From NCBI GenBank assembly GCA_947069175.1, contig CAMTDV010000017.1:37271126-37335125 (forward strand): a DNA stretch of 64,000 bases. Direction: 5' to 3'. Of the stretch, positions 12,237 to 23,145 are shown in pieces; within the stretch, counting starts at the first letter, position 1, and each line of letters starts with the position of its first letter. The notes beneath the pieces were generated by a model. That model was not told the DNA's origin, did not search any database, and saw only the letters and a list, made by a program, of their open reading frames with translations. The DNA is from Scalesia atractyloides. Its lineage: Eukaryota; Streptophyta; Magnoliopsida; Asterales; Asteraceae. A program made the translations under genes and the position numbers.

Positions 12237-12808
12237 TCTATTCTGAGCGAACTTGACTGTTTTGGTATCCAAATCGTGCGTTTTCGTGTCATTTGCTGAG
12301 TAAATCGAGTGTCCATCCCTCCAACCTTAAGCCACTGAGTAAAACTTAGGCGGCAGAGGTCTTTTGGAGCGAGTTTAGCCATTTTACAGAAACTCAAGAT
12401 AATCCGGGCGAACTTGAAGGTTCGTACGGGTTAGTCCAGCTTGTGTAAAGTGACGATTTCATCCTTGTGCTTCCAGATCTGAGATCTTGCTTACAACACC
12501 TCGTTCCACTTCAAAGTGAATGAAACATACGTCATTTAGTCTGAGTATTGTGTAAAAATCGATGTTTTATAGGTTTTACTTAGATCTAAGCATAGATCTA
12601 AGTGAAAAACAAAAGTTTTATGAAAAAATGAAGATTTTCGTAAATAGAAGAGATTTGATGAAAACGAAGGCAAAGCCCTGTGCAAAATCGTTGTAAAACG
12701 TTGTTGTAGCTTGAAAACGGGTTGAATCTTACTTAGAAAACAAAGGGTTTCGGTTTTGGGGAGTTCCGGGCGAACTTGCAGCAAGTTCAAATGAGAAGAG
12801 GAGCTGAG

Positions 12809-12816
12809 TATTTATA
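12809..12816 (-). promoter_or_regulatory. TATA box of the solo LTR
   Basis: Minus-strand TATAAATA, in the same context as TATA boxes in LTRs A and D (CTCCTATAAATACC in D). Confidence 0.55.
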
Positions 12817-12844
12817 GGTGAGGTGGGAATGGAGTGGGCAGACA

Positions 12845-12975
12845 TCAAGTTCGGGCGAACTTGTTTGTTTTCCTGAGTATTAGGACAAGTCTGGGTGGAC
12901 TTGTTGTGTTTGAAGGTTTTTGGTGGCCTGGACAAGTTCGGACGAACTTGTGATGCACAAGTTCGGCCGAACTTG
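12845..12975. repeat. Palindrome array upstream of the solo-LTR TATA
   Basis: CAAGTTCGGGCGAACTTG-type units start at 12845, 12885 (degenerate), 12933 and 12958. With 11993-12236 they bracket the TATA box. Confidence 0.85.
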
Positions 12976-13452
12976 ACCTATTGGCCAAGTTTTGTTCGAT
13001 TATTTCGCGTTAGGAGTTCGTTTGGCGATTCGGTTCGTATTAGATAGTTATATTAAGTGTTATAATTGATATAATAGTGCAATTTAGCGATTCGTGCATG
13101 TGAGAGCGTTGCGATAGCGATTATAACCATAAATCATACACACACATACACATAAGTAACATAAAATAACATAATCAATTGTGTTGCGATTGCGATGAGA
13201 TAAGCGATGCGATGGCACAAGTTTTTATTAAATAATAACACACTTGGCTATCAAAGTAACACAGTTACTTGTGATTGCGATGAATTAGCGATTAATAAGC
13301 GATTAAATGCGATATAGATGTAACAAATATATTTATCTTAACATAAACTTTTCCATAATCAAATCTCAGAATACAATCAATAGTTATGAACAAAATATAC
13401 GGAAAATCGAATGAAACAAATTAACAATGAATTTGTGAGCTGTTACAAGCAG

Positions 13453-14140
13453 CAGTAGTGTTTCGCTTGGGTAGCTTGTTCTTCTCGACCGCTTGGTCCG
13501 TGAGATGATGCGCCAGTCGTATGACTTGTTGAATCGTGGGAAGGTTAGCTGAAGTGACCAAGCTCTAGATCTCAGGAACTAGACCCTTGAGGTAGAGCTC
13601 AATACGTTTGTAAGCAGGCTCAGACATGTTCAGACAAAGACCAGCTAAATCGCTGGATATCTTCGTGTAAGCTTTAATCTCAGATCCAATCATCTTGAGG
13701 TTGTAGTACTCCACTTCCAGTTTTTGAATATCGTCCCTATGACAGTATTCTTCCCTTATCAGATTCTTGAAATCATTCCACGGGGTAGCATTAGCAGCTG
13801 CTAACCCGAGCATCTGGACCTGTGCATTCCACCATGAGAGCGTGTTGCCTTCCAGCGTCCCAGTCGCGTACTTGACATGGTTGTTGGCTGGACTCTTGCA
13901 CATCTCAAAAACAGATTCTATCTTTTCAATCCAGTGGAGAAGACTCGTTGCTCCTTCCGCCCCATTAAAGGAGTGAGGCTTGCAATCCATGACAGTCTTA
14001 AAGGTACAAGCACGAGGTTGAGGAGGTTGTTGCGCTGCCAGACCTTCGGCAACCCGTGCATTGATTAGAGCCTGAATTTGGGCCTGAGTCATGTTACCAC
14101 CACATCCACTCATGATTCTGCATCCACAAGATACAAACAT
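13453..14140 (-). pseudogene. Element B gag, N-terminal half
   Basis: From ATG at 14140: MFVSCGCRIMSGCGGNMTQ, then ALINARVAEGL, a block with FNGAEGATSLLHWIEKIESV and LSWWNAQV, and EEYCHRDDIQKLEVEYYNLK. These are the typical capsid-domain blocks of Gypsy gag. The frame meets a stop at 13565-13567 and stays readable beyond it (SLVTSANLPTIQQVIRLAHH) up to the solo LTR, so the stop is a later point change. A natural start may be the inner Met of MSGCGG. Confidence 0.85.
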
Positions 14141-14715
14141 GAGAAAAATATGTAGCGCATATTATTTCCATATTCAGCACAAGTAGACAAGAAACAATTG
14201 AGTAGCGTTCAAGATTAGGTAGGAGTCCACCATCGCTATGGCTCCTATGGATATCTGAATCCCCAATTATGTCGAATAATGGGTTAGAATCCCTTTACAC
14301 ACGCTTGGTCTCACTGGGACTCACATGCACCCCCAATTATTATTACGTGTGCACCCGTAATGATAATTCGATTTGCATGTTTACCCCAATTCCTCCTAAC
14401 TTGTGTTAAGAGATCCACAAATTTGAATGTCAAGGTGAGTGTTGTCAAAACGATAGATATCACAAAAGATCTAAAAGTAATGCCATGATAATGATCCGTC
14501 ATAGCATAGGTAAGTAACACATGAAATCGTACCATAGTGTTGTGTGTGTGTTTATATGCAGTGAAATGCATATGTACAAGCTAAATGTATAATGTATGCG
14601 ATAATAAAAGACGAACCTTGCAATCTGGAGCGTAGTGTCATAGTCTCCTTCGGAACTAATTCGGTTATAATATGGTTTTACAAAAACTTTTTAAAACCTA
14701 GTTCACTATAACCAG
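14141..14715 (-). other. Element B leader between PBS and gag
   Basis: 575 bases without a convincing gene. This is the expected untranslated leader of the element. Confidence 0.6.
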
Positions 14716-14729
14716 TGGCTCTGATACCA
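14716..14729 (-). other. Element B primer binding site (initiator tRNA-Met)
   Basis: Minus-strand TGGTATCAGAGCCA starts three bases inside the 5' LTR end. It matches the plant tRNA-iMet 3' end complement. Confidence 0.9.
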
Positions 14730-14732
14730 AAC

Positions 14733-16099
14733 TGTCACACCCCGAAATAACCACTTGCAAAACTTTACCGCGAGGCGTGTGACATGCCAAGATCTAACCA
14801 CTAATCATGTTGAACCAACAGTAGATATTATAAAAACAACTCATCATGACCAATCATGAAAAGTAAACTTCAAAATAATCGATTAACAAATTATTTGTTC
14901 AGCAGAAGCAATGTAACCATTTCAACAATTGAAATCAAAATGTTTCAAAAACATAAATTATTTAATGTTTGCAATCCAACATCTCGACCCATGACACTCC
15001 AGCTCCGCAGAATGCAAGTTTCCATGCTAAATATCTAACGACCTGCAAGCATGCAAAAAATAAGTCTATCAGCGATAAAGCCGACTAGTTCACAGTTTTG
15101 TTTAACATAAAACAAGTAGGTGTTTAGTTTAAAGACATGTTAGAATTAATAAACTCGGTACCGATTGACTGTTTTGTTTTTGGTGCCCTCATCAATGTAT
15201 ATCACCAATGATCAACATGTTTAAGGTCATTAGTTCACGCCCGCCTCCTAGGTACGGTGTGAGGATTGTCAAGCCTAATAGCGCTATCAACTAATACCCC
15301 GTTGACCTCCAGGCAACTAGTTCGGTATTTAAGTAGGGACTTTCCATGATAGAGTTTGAGTTTATTAACTAACATCAAAATTAAACTACAACATTTGTGA
15401 AAGTATTCCCCCAAGGAATAGTAGTTTGTCCCCCCGGGACGCATGCTCGTGAAAGAGTAGTGAACTCACCTTAGTTTGCTCGGTTATATTAACGTGTCTT
15501 TACGCGTTAAGTGTTAGGTCCATTACACGCGACCAATCATATGTTCAAATGTAATTATGTAAGTAGGGTTACGCAATCCCTAATTTTCCAAACAATTTCA
15601 ATGATGTTCATATGATCAGGTTAATCAGATTTATTAGCATGCAAAGACACACAGTGGATTCTTATAATTATACCTATAAACTCGGAGCCAACACACATAA
15701 GCACAAAACTCAAACAACATGCTTACGATTCTATCTAACCTCGGGCCTTAGTAATACCCCACATAAACTTGGACCTTAGGAAATCACTCTCATAATCTCG
15801 GATCTAAGAAATCCTTTACATAAACTCGGATTATCATGCATGTAGGTTTATAAATTCAGAACCCTCATAATATGTATTTAAATTCGGACTCAAGCATAGC
15901 AAACATCGAATCTAATCACAATGCACCCCTAACTATGTAACTTTTCACATAAAACACATTATAATCATGCAATTTACAAATAAAACACGCAACTCGCATA
16001 CTTGGCAAGTAAAGCATAAATTTCAAGCAACGCTAATGATGTGTGTCTAAATTAACTGTGTTAGGTTAAAATATTAACATCAAATTGCTGGTTGTCACA
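14733..16099 (-). repeat. Element B 5' LTR (internally deleted)
   Basis: 1,367 bp; opens TGTCACACCCCG and closes GGTTGTCACA on the + strand. Compared with the 3' LTR it jumps near 15900 from CAAGCATAGCAAACATC to TCTAATCACAATGC, losing about 0.7 kb. Confidence 0.88.
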
Positions 16100-16132
16100 G
16101 ACAGCAAGGTGAGCATGAATGCATAAGTGAGG

Positions 16133-16140
16133 TATTTATA
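16133..16140 (-). promoter_or_regulatory. TATA box of LTR A
   Basis: Minus-strand TATAAATA within CTCCTATAAATACC, identical in context to the element D 3' LTR. Confidence 0.55.
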
Positions 16141-16168
16141 GGAGAAGAGGGAAGAGGGCACTTGAGTG

Positions 16169-16248
16169 ACTCGTACGAGTGAAATTTCGTGCGAGTGAGG
16201 TTTTCTGCGAGTGAGGCTTCACTCGTACAAGTGGTGACTCGTACGAGT
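16169..16248. repeat. Palindrome array ACTCGTACGAGT upstream of LTR A TATA
   Basis: ACTCGTACGAGT at 16169-16180 and 16237-16248, with variants at about 16186 and 16221. It lies on the U3 side of the TATA box. Confidence 0.85.
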
Positions 16249-16459
16249 GAGTCTGGTTCGTGTGTTGGCTGTTTTCATTCGTTGACTTCGTTCGTATTAG
16301 TTAGTTTAAGTACGGATGCTTTAGGCGTTGTGTCGCGTAATAATGCGTTAAACTAAGTTTAGCGAGTGAGCATGCGAGCGAAGGAGCTTTGCGTGGAGCA
16401 TTTTAAGTATTAAGCGTTTAAGCGAGATAAAACACGTTTTAGTTCCTTAGAGATCGGTT

Positions 16460-17080
16460 AATTCTTGATGGGTCGCTTATCCTAAACGAATTGATATCAT
16501 GGGTTAAGAAAAAGGTAAGCAAGTCGTTTATTTTCAAAATTGTTTTTGCCAAGGCTTACGATAATCTTAGCTGGAATATTTTTATTGCGGTGTTGAGACA
16601 GATGGGATTCCCGGATAGATGGTGTATTTAGTTTTTTGGCATTCATTCAACGACTAGATCGTTGGTGCTCATCAATGGTTCGCCGACGTTTGAGTTTCCT
16701 TGTTTCAAGGTGATGCGTTAAGGGGACCCAAATATCTTCGTTCTTGTTTATCATAGTTATGGAGGCTTTACGGGTATGGTTAAAAGGGCTAGTAACGTGG
16801 GGGATATCAAAGGTATGTCGTTACCTAATAACGGTCCTTGTATCACACATCTTCTTTACGCGGATTACTATGTGTTTATGGGAGAGTGGTCAGCGGATAA
16901 TGTAAAAATGTGACGCGACTTCTTAGGTGTTTCTATCTTTGCTCAGGTTTAAAGATTAATATGGGGAAATCGAATCTCTATGGTATTGGGGTGGATAGTA
17001 GTGAGGTCCACATGATGGCGTCTATGGTGAATTGTAAGCCAAGTGCTCTTCCCTTTAAACATTTGGGCTTCCTGGTCAGA
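16460..17080 (+). pseudogene. LINE reverse transcriptase fragment, central part
   Basis: Reads ILDGSLILNELISWVKKK, IVFAKAYDNLSWN, MGFPDRWC, VLINGSPTFEF and HLLYADYYVFMGEW, then SIFAQV and GLKINMGKSNLYGIGV in shifted frames. These are RT blocks in the right order. The catalytic YADD is YADY (16857-16868), and several stops are present, so it is dead. It picks up about 45 residues after the break at 3557 and ends in PFKHLGFLV at 17080, where element C begins. Confidence 0.85.
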
Positions 17081-17321
17081 TGTAACACCTCGTGAAACCC
17101 CATCATATAAAATTCCAACACGTGTCCCGATGATCCTCGTTTGCCACGAAAGGGACCAAAAGCGTTGTTATGTTATTTTATAACCTCTGAACGAGGGTTA
17201 TAAAAGTTGGAGTACCAAACATGAAAATTTCCCAAACTTGGTTTCTGGAAGGAGGTTACAGACCGCAAGGCTCAGCCCTTATGGTGCGTAACCATTTGAA
17301 AAGTTGTGGGTGCCTAAGGTC

Positions 17322-17358
17322 CTTATGGACCGTAAGACTCACCCATTACGGTCCGTAA
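17322..17358. repeat. Palindromes of the TTACGGNCCGTAA type in LTR C
   Basis: CTTATGGACCGTAAG (17322-17336) and TTACGGTCCGTAA (17346-17358), about 155 bases upstream of the TATA box. Confidence 0.8.
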
Positions 17359-17513
17359 AGGACTACCAGATGCAGTTTTGTTGGCAGCCTGCTGTGTTTG
17401 CCACCTTGTTGCGAAGTGCCATTCTATTGATGATTGCTACACGTCCCAAAACACTTGTACTCATCATACAACACCTCCCTACACCTAGCATAATCCCACA
17501 CTCCTTCCTCAAC

Positions 17514-17521
17514 TATAAATA
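17514..17521 (+). promoter_or_regulatory. TATA box of LTR C
   Basis: TATAAATA followed by GAGCC, at about 430 bases into the LTR. Confidence 0.55.
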
Positions 17522-20065
17522 GAGCCTTTGGTGCACCCTCAATCCTTGCACCATTCTCATTTCTTCTTTCTTCACTCACTTGGAAGTTCCTGAAGTTCTT
17601 GGGATCCTCTAAGTTCTTAGTCTTCTCTTGGATCACTAGTAAGTGTTCCAACTCTCTTATTTCATTTTTGTAGGCTTTAAGCCAAAAGTCAAAGCGTTGT
17701 CGTAAAAATGCTTTGACCTTTGGCTAAGACCATTATGGTCTAGCCATTGTTCGGTACGAACACGGCCACGCAATCGTAATTAGGTAAGTATTAATCTCTT
17801 AAAAAGGGCACCTCCTAATTACCATGTTTACTAGACCTATTGACGGGTCAAAGTTACTAATAAAAAGTCAAACTGGGTCAGTTTTGAAAATAAATTCATA
17901 TCTGATAATGTAGGTGTTATAAAATATCTTTTAACACTTTAATAACTTGGTAATAATTATAAGAACATGTGAAAACATGTTCATCCCGTCAATTCCAGGG
18001 CTAAGGTCGGTTCGCAACCGAAAGTCACGTAGTTTGACTCTTGCTTTGACTTTCAGTTCTGACCCGACTTAGCAACTTAGGCTACTGATTCTAAGTTGCA
18101 TTATGACCATGTCATATTGTAGTATAACCCTTTGGAGTTATATCACATGGTCATATAGTAATCCAAGTTTATATGCAAGTTTCTGTTAATTATGCTAAAC
18201 TTTGACTAAAGTGCCCTTTTGTTTAAAAACAAGGTTTTAAATACAAATGATCATGTAAATGACTTGTAAACTGATATGTTAACTTGTTTAACTTATTTTG
18301 ATGTAAAAATTCTGGTCATAAACTGAGTTTTGTTTAAATACGCGTAAATCATGTTTTAAAGTGACCAAATCGCCCCTTTGACGTTTAAAATAGTTTTAAA
18401 CATGATTTCTACACCAAAACTCTGTACCTACTGATGTAATACAATAATTAGGATTATTTGGGATGTTAAGTCAGATTGTAAACTGAGTTTATACACAATT
18501 CCAAGTATTAAGTCCTTAAATGACGATATTGCCCTTACGGCACTTAAAATGGGTTTTACTCATTTTTCATGTACAAAATCTTTTACCTACAGATATGTTA
18601 TATTATATAACATATTCCCATCATCTAAATCTGATCATAGCATCATTTTTACTTAAACATCATTTAAATTGTCATTTAGCGACTTAGTCGCTGTACCGGC
18701 GCATAATATGGTTTAAAACCATATTTAAGCATCAAGACTTGATACCTACTGATTTCAAAACTTATTTTATATATATTAACAGTAGGTACATGATCTAAAC
18801 TCAGATTCCCAAATAAGTTATAAAGCTATGTGTGAAATGACCAAAATACCCTTACGTAGCATAGTTTGGTCCTAAACTATAAACTACACATATAATTGGT
18901 ATCCTGTTGATATAACATCATAATTTAACTATTTTTCCAGAAATTTTATGACCATAACATCAGTTTACTTGCAAACTACTTTTATAGTCGTAAAATGACC
19001 AAAATGCCCTTTTGAGGCATAACTTGATTTTAAAACTTTAACGGGCATACATGTTGATATCCTACTGATATTACAACATGTTTAAAACATAATGGCATAT
19101 GGAACTTGTATATAACTCATCCGGTTACCCAGTTTCGCTTATATGCGTACGGTTAAGCCTACGTGACTAGTTTACATAGTTTAACCGAAACGGGTTTAAC
19201 CTTATCATTTTCATTTCAAAATCCAGAATGCAATATGTTTACCCATAATAAACAAGTCTTAGTACTTGTCAGGTTTAAAGTACATTCTATTCCGGTCATC
19301 GCTTAATCTAGCGTTTAGTACCGTAATTATTATTTTAAGCTAGTCGGTCCGTGTCTATGATGTAGATAGGACCCATTAGCATTCTAATTGGTTATTAATA
19401 CCATCATTCAAGACTAAATCCTCTCGGTAGATTGTTATCTAAGCTTACTTTCTTGAATTAACGCCTGAGTTATTATCTATTGAAGAATTAGCTTAGGTAA
19501 ATACTTTTAGCCTATTTTCCCTATATGGGCTGGGGATACGGTGTTATAATACCGCTTGGTCGGGTTTGGGATCATGTTGTCGGATTGTGATTCAACTAAA
19601 TCTTCATAACCCGTTTTATTCTGTTTTGTTTGATAACTTAAACATTGGGGGTTAACTTGATCGTGTCCTGGATATCCCCTCGGTGTAACAACTCGAAAAT
19701 TCGTTGTTATCTTTTTCCTTGTTTTTATCGCTATACTTCTTTTGTAATCCTGAGATTTGGTATATAATAAAGTTTATGTTGATTACTTATGGTGTTGCAC
19801 ATTATTATCGCATCTAATCGCTTATTAAATCGCATCGCTAATCTCATCACATTGAAAATCACAGTAATTATATGGTTTTATGTTATTTATGTGTTATGTG
19901 TGTTTGTGGTTATGATTACGCTCGCTATCGCATCACTCTCGCACTCTCGAATCGCTAAATCGCACTATTATACCAATTATAACGCTTAATATAACTAACT
20001 AATACGAACCGAATAACCAAACGAACTCTTAACACGAAACAAACGAAGAAAACCCAAGATTGGGT

Positions 20066-20258
20066 CAAGTTCGCTCAAACTTGGGTGACCCCAAGTTCGG
20101 CCGAACTTGGCTGACCAAACTATATTTCTTCATTAAACCTCAAGTTCGCTCGAAGTTGCATATACATATGCAAGTTCGGCCGAACTTAGCCATCCACACT
20201 TCAAAACCTAGCAAGTTCGCCCGAACTTGCATGGAAAATGCAAGTTCGACGCCACCAG
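20066..20258. repeat. Palindrome array upstream of TATA, D 5' LTR
   Basis: CAAGTTCGNNCGAACTTG-type units start at 20066, 20092, 20141, 20171 and 20212, with a half unit at 20241. The 3' LTR copy is at about 28121-28310. Confidence 0.9.
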
Positions 20259-20278
20259 CTCTCTTTTTGCCTTCTCCT

Positions 20279-20285
20279 ATAAAAC
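20279..20285 (+). promoter_or_regulatory. TATA box of D 5' LTR
   Basis: TATAAAA; the 3' LTR has TATAAAT at 28345-28351. Confidence 0.55.
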
Positions 20286-20930
20286 CAAGCTCTTTTCTCT
20301 CATTTGAACTTGCTACAAGTTCCCAGAGCTCTCAAAACCCGAAACCTTCGTGTTCTAAGTAAGAATCAACCCGATTTCACTGCAACAACATTTATCAACG
20401 ATCTACAAAGGTTTACAACGATTTTGGCACAAGGCATGGCCTTCGTTTTCATCAAAACTCATTCTTTTACGAAAACCTTCATCTTTTTCTTCAAAAAGTT
20501 ATGTTATAAGCTTAGATCTACATAATACGAGTTCGTTTGGCGATAGTATAGACTTCCCAAACACGAGATCTGCAAGATCTTGGCTTGTAAGTGATAGATC
20601 TGAGAGAAACCTTTGAAAACCATTGATTTCTACACAAGATACGGACTTTTGATGATGTCTTGTTCATTTTCTGGTATGCAACGAAGCATCTATCATTCAA
20701 GATCCCAGATCTGAAAGCACAAGGACGTTTATGTTGGTTTACACAAGCCGGACTAATCCGAACGAACCCCGAGTTCGCCCGGATTAGCCCACGCTTTTGT
20801 AAAACAGCTAAAACAGCTCTAAAAGACCTCTCCGACCTAAGTTTGCTTAGTAGCACAGGGTTGGAGGGATGAACACTTGATTTTCCTCAGCAAACAACGC
20901 GAAAATGCAAGATTTTGGACCCGAAAACAT

Positions 20931-21184
20931 CAAGTTCGCCCGAGAATCACCAGCTCCACAGGTCAAGTTCGACCGAACTTGGGCACTTTTTCACCAAATA
21001 TCTCACAAGTTCGCTCGAACTTGTCTAGTTTCCTAAGAAACTATGCAAGTTCGCCCGAACTTATCATCCCAGTAAGGTTTCTTACAAGTTTGCCTGAACT
21101 TGACAAGTTTCCTAAGGAAACTCATCAAGTTCAACCGAACTTGGCAATAAACTCACCAAATTCATACAAGTTCGCTCGAACTTG
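20931..21184. repeat. About 40-bp periodic palindrome array downstream of TATA, D 5' LTR
   Basis: Units start at 20931 (half), 20964, 21006, 21046, 21085, 21126 and 21167, so the intervals are 33, 42, 40, 39, 41 and 41. The 3' LTR array (about 29000-29312) carries extra units. Confidence 0.9.
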
Positions 21185-22040
21185 GCTACTGCCTAACCAA
21201 GCTTAACCGTTTCAGCTTTTCGGAGACTGATGCACTTCCGTTCGAGTATGCAGGCTGATCCGGCGCTCTTCTCAACTCTCCTCAGATCCCGAACTCTTAC
21301 CTAAACACACCCACAGTGAGTATACTTGACCCGTTTTCGCTTTAACACACTTTTTGGGTGTTACATACGTTCCTATATTAAAAATCACATCACAAATCAA
21401 ACTGTTTATCAGACGCGAATAATCTGATTGTGTATGCTCAATACTCGATACTAGAAACATGTGACTAGGACTTATTTTCGTTAACTTGCCTCCTTAGCTA
21501 GTATGGTACTATAGTGTGGCTTACACCCGCGGGGTCTAGTTAGGATGGATGCGCAAGCCTTCTCACGGTAGTTAGCATGACAAATGAGCCTATGTTATGT
21601 TAACTGTTTGGTGTATCATGATATGTAATTAGATTGTTTTGCAAACGCTTTCTCGACTATGCTAATATTATTCAAACTCATATGCTCACCTTTACTTAAT
21701 TGTATTGACATGTATTTTAACGTATGTAAAAGGTTGAGGATTTTAGCTATGGATGCTTGGATATTGCATGCTTAGCGTAGTTTAGTTTTGTTTAATTAGT
21801 TTGTTGATGTATTTCAGATTTGGAACTTATGTATGAAATCTAGTGGAAATCGAACCCGGTTGAACTTTATAAGAAATCTCTGTTTTGTAATAATTGTTTA
21901 AATGTTACGTTTAATAGTATAGGATAATAAGCAGGTTGTGATATGTTAAATGATTGTTATGGAACATCTCGTGAAATCAATCTAGTCGCCTAGTGCCACT
22001 AACCCCGATGGTTCCGCCATTGGTTGGGTGTGTGACAGAT

Positions 22041-22054
22041 TGGTATCACAGCAC
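22041..22054 (+). other. Element D primer binding site
   Basis: TGGTATCACAGCAC begins three bases after the LTR end. It matches initiator tRNA-Met with one early mismatch (C for G). Confidence 0.85.
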
Positions 22055-23145
22055 CATTACTTTAGGATAGTAGGTAGAATTGCCATGATTCGGCCTAGTA
22101 GCATGTTTAAGTCCCCGATTGATCTATCTATGACTTAAATGTTAAACTACTTGCCATAAATGCTTAAATGTGCCTTTCCTAAGGCTAATACAATATACAC
22201 GATTATGAAACGCTCGTATCTCACCAACGAGTGATCAAGTCGAGAATAGGTGTGAAAACCGAGAACTCTCGATGAGATCATTCACTCCGCGCATTCTCTT
22301 GCACGAAATATTTTCGTTGAGTTAGGAGTGACATCCAAACCTCAACGAAAATCTCCATTTCTATCTAGGAATAAAGTTGCTAAGTTAGGGGTGAAACCCA
22401 CATCTTAATAACTAATTCCGTGCTTCGATTTTCAATCTCACCAAAGTCTCGGTTATGCCGATGGTTTGGAACACGTATTAATTGGAAGGGAACGTCGTTA
22501 GCAGCTTGCGGTGAGAACGTTTATCTATTAGGCCAAAGCGTGGGTCCAAATGCAAAGGGTAGTCGAACCACTTGGGCGTGTCAAAAGTCTCAAAACCCCG
22601 GACACTCCCATTGATTTAAGCCTATATCGTCGATTTACGCATCATCGAGTTTATTGCTATTTACGTGTTTAAAATTTTGAGAATTTTCGCTTTATCCAAT
22701 TTCTCGCTTTGATGATCTATCATATCATCGGTTTCTCGATTTATCGCATTTACGCTCCATCGAATGTATGCACAACTCGCACAGCTCTCGAAATCTAAAA
22801 CGTTAATTAATACACCAACCAAACTAATTGCTTAACTCGCTTACGCCTACGAGGACGTGTGCCTCATGCGCGGTATTATCTCGCTATTATATATCGCTTA
22901 CATCTCGCTTATATCTCGCATCTCGTATCGCGCTATGCATTGTTACTATTAGAAGGTGAATACGTGCAAAATATATGCTTACGTGCCTATGTGATTATGT
23001 GCTTACGTGTTTATGTGCCTAGGTGTTTATGTGCCTATGTGGATACGTGCTTATGTGTTTTGTGCCTTGTATGAATAATTATAATAAATATTCTAAACAT
23101 AACTCTATTATAATCGAATCTCGTCTACTCCAAATCTTTGTGTAG
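22055..23145 (+). other. Element D leader with short repeat
   Basis: About 1.1 kb of leader before gag, no gene seen. At about 22980-23065 a 12-base phrase like GTGCCTATGTGT is repeated imperfectly about seven times. Confidence 0.6.

Larger units (their letters stand above)
11143..13447 (-). repeat. Solo LTR inside element B gag
   Basis: 2,305 bp, + strand start TGTCACACCCC and end GAGCTGTTACA. It is flanked by AGCAG at 11138-11142 and AGCAG at 13448-13452, an exact 5-bp target duplication. No internal region is present, so the element was reduced to one LTR, normally by LTR-LTR recombination. It belongs to the same superfamily as LTRs A and D, with the same TATA context and the same class of palindromes as D. 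Confidence 0.93.
5127..16099 (-). mobile_element. Element B: Ty3-gypsy (Tekay/Del-like chromovirus) retrotransposon
   Basis: A complete but dead element on the minus strand: 5' LTR 14733-16099, PBS for initiator tRNA-Met, gag, protease-RT-RNase H-integrase, C-terminal chromodomain-like region, polypurine tract, 3' LTR 5127-7185. It lies inside LTR A. The five bases on either side are GAAAG (5122-5126) and GACAG (16100-16104), a target duplication with one mismatch. Gag is split by a solo LTR (11143-13447). The assignment to Tekay/Del rests on the gene order and on the C-terminal block with SRIPIVRVRW and WEREDQM. Confidence 0.9.
16105..16455 (-). repeat. Element A: LTR, right part
   Basis: Continues the A LTR after element B. 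It contains the minus-strand TATA and a palindrome array like that at 4340-4483. It is shorter than related LTRs after the array and lacks a recognisable terminal TTACA, so its end seems deleted together with about 130 bases of LINE. The right limit is approximate. Confidence 0.65.
17081..19683 (+). repeat. Element C 5' LTR, first part
   Basis: Starts TGTAACACCTCG and holds a TATA box at 17514. With the part beyond element D the LTR is about 3.2 kb, long for a Gypsy LTR. The middle (17900-19100) has repeated phrases such as TGACCAAAATGCCC and ACCTACTGAT at roughly 120-base spacing. Confidence 0.8.
19684..22037 (+). repeat. Element D 5' LTR
   Basis: 2,354 bp, TGTAACAACTCG to GGTGTGTGACA. TATA at 20279. 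Palindrome arrays lie on both sides of the TATA box. Confidence 0.95.

Noticed and set aside
19789..19989. 66-codon hydrophobic ORF, repeated at 27844
   Set aside because: It lies in U3 of both D LTRs, so the repetition is due to the LTRs, and it has no coding signal.
20304..20525. ORFs in the D LTRs with repeated VRPNL/VRSNL-like words
   Set aside because: They arise from translating the CAAGTTCG palindrome array.
20931..21184. CRISPR-like look: regular palindromic repeats with variable spacers
   Set aside because: The array lies inside LTRs of plant retrotransposons, present in both LTRs of element D and in solo LTRs, with no cas genes and only imperfect repeats.
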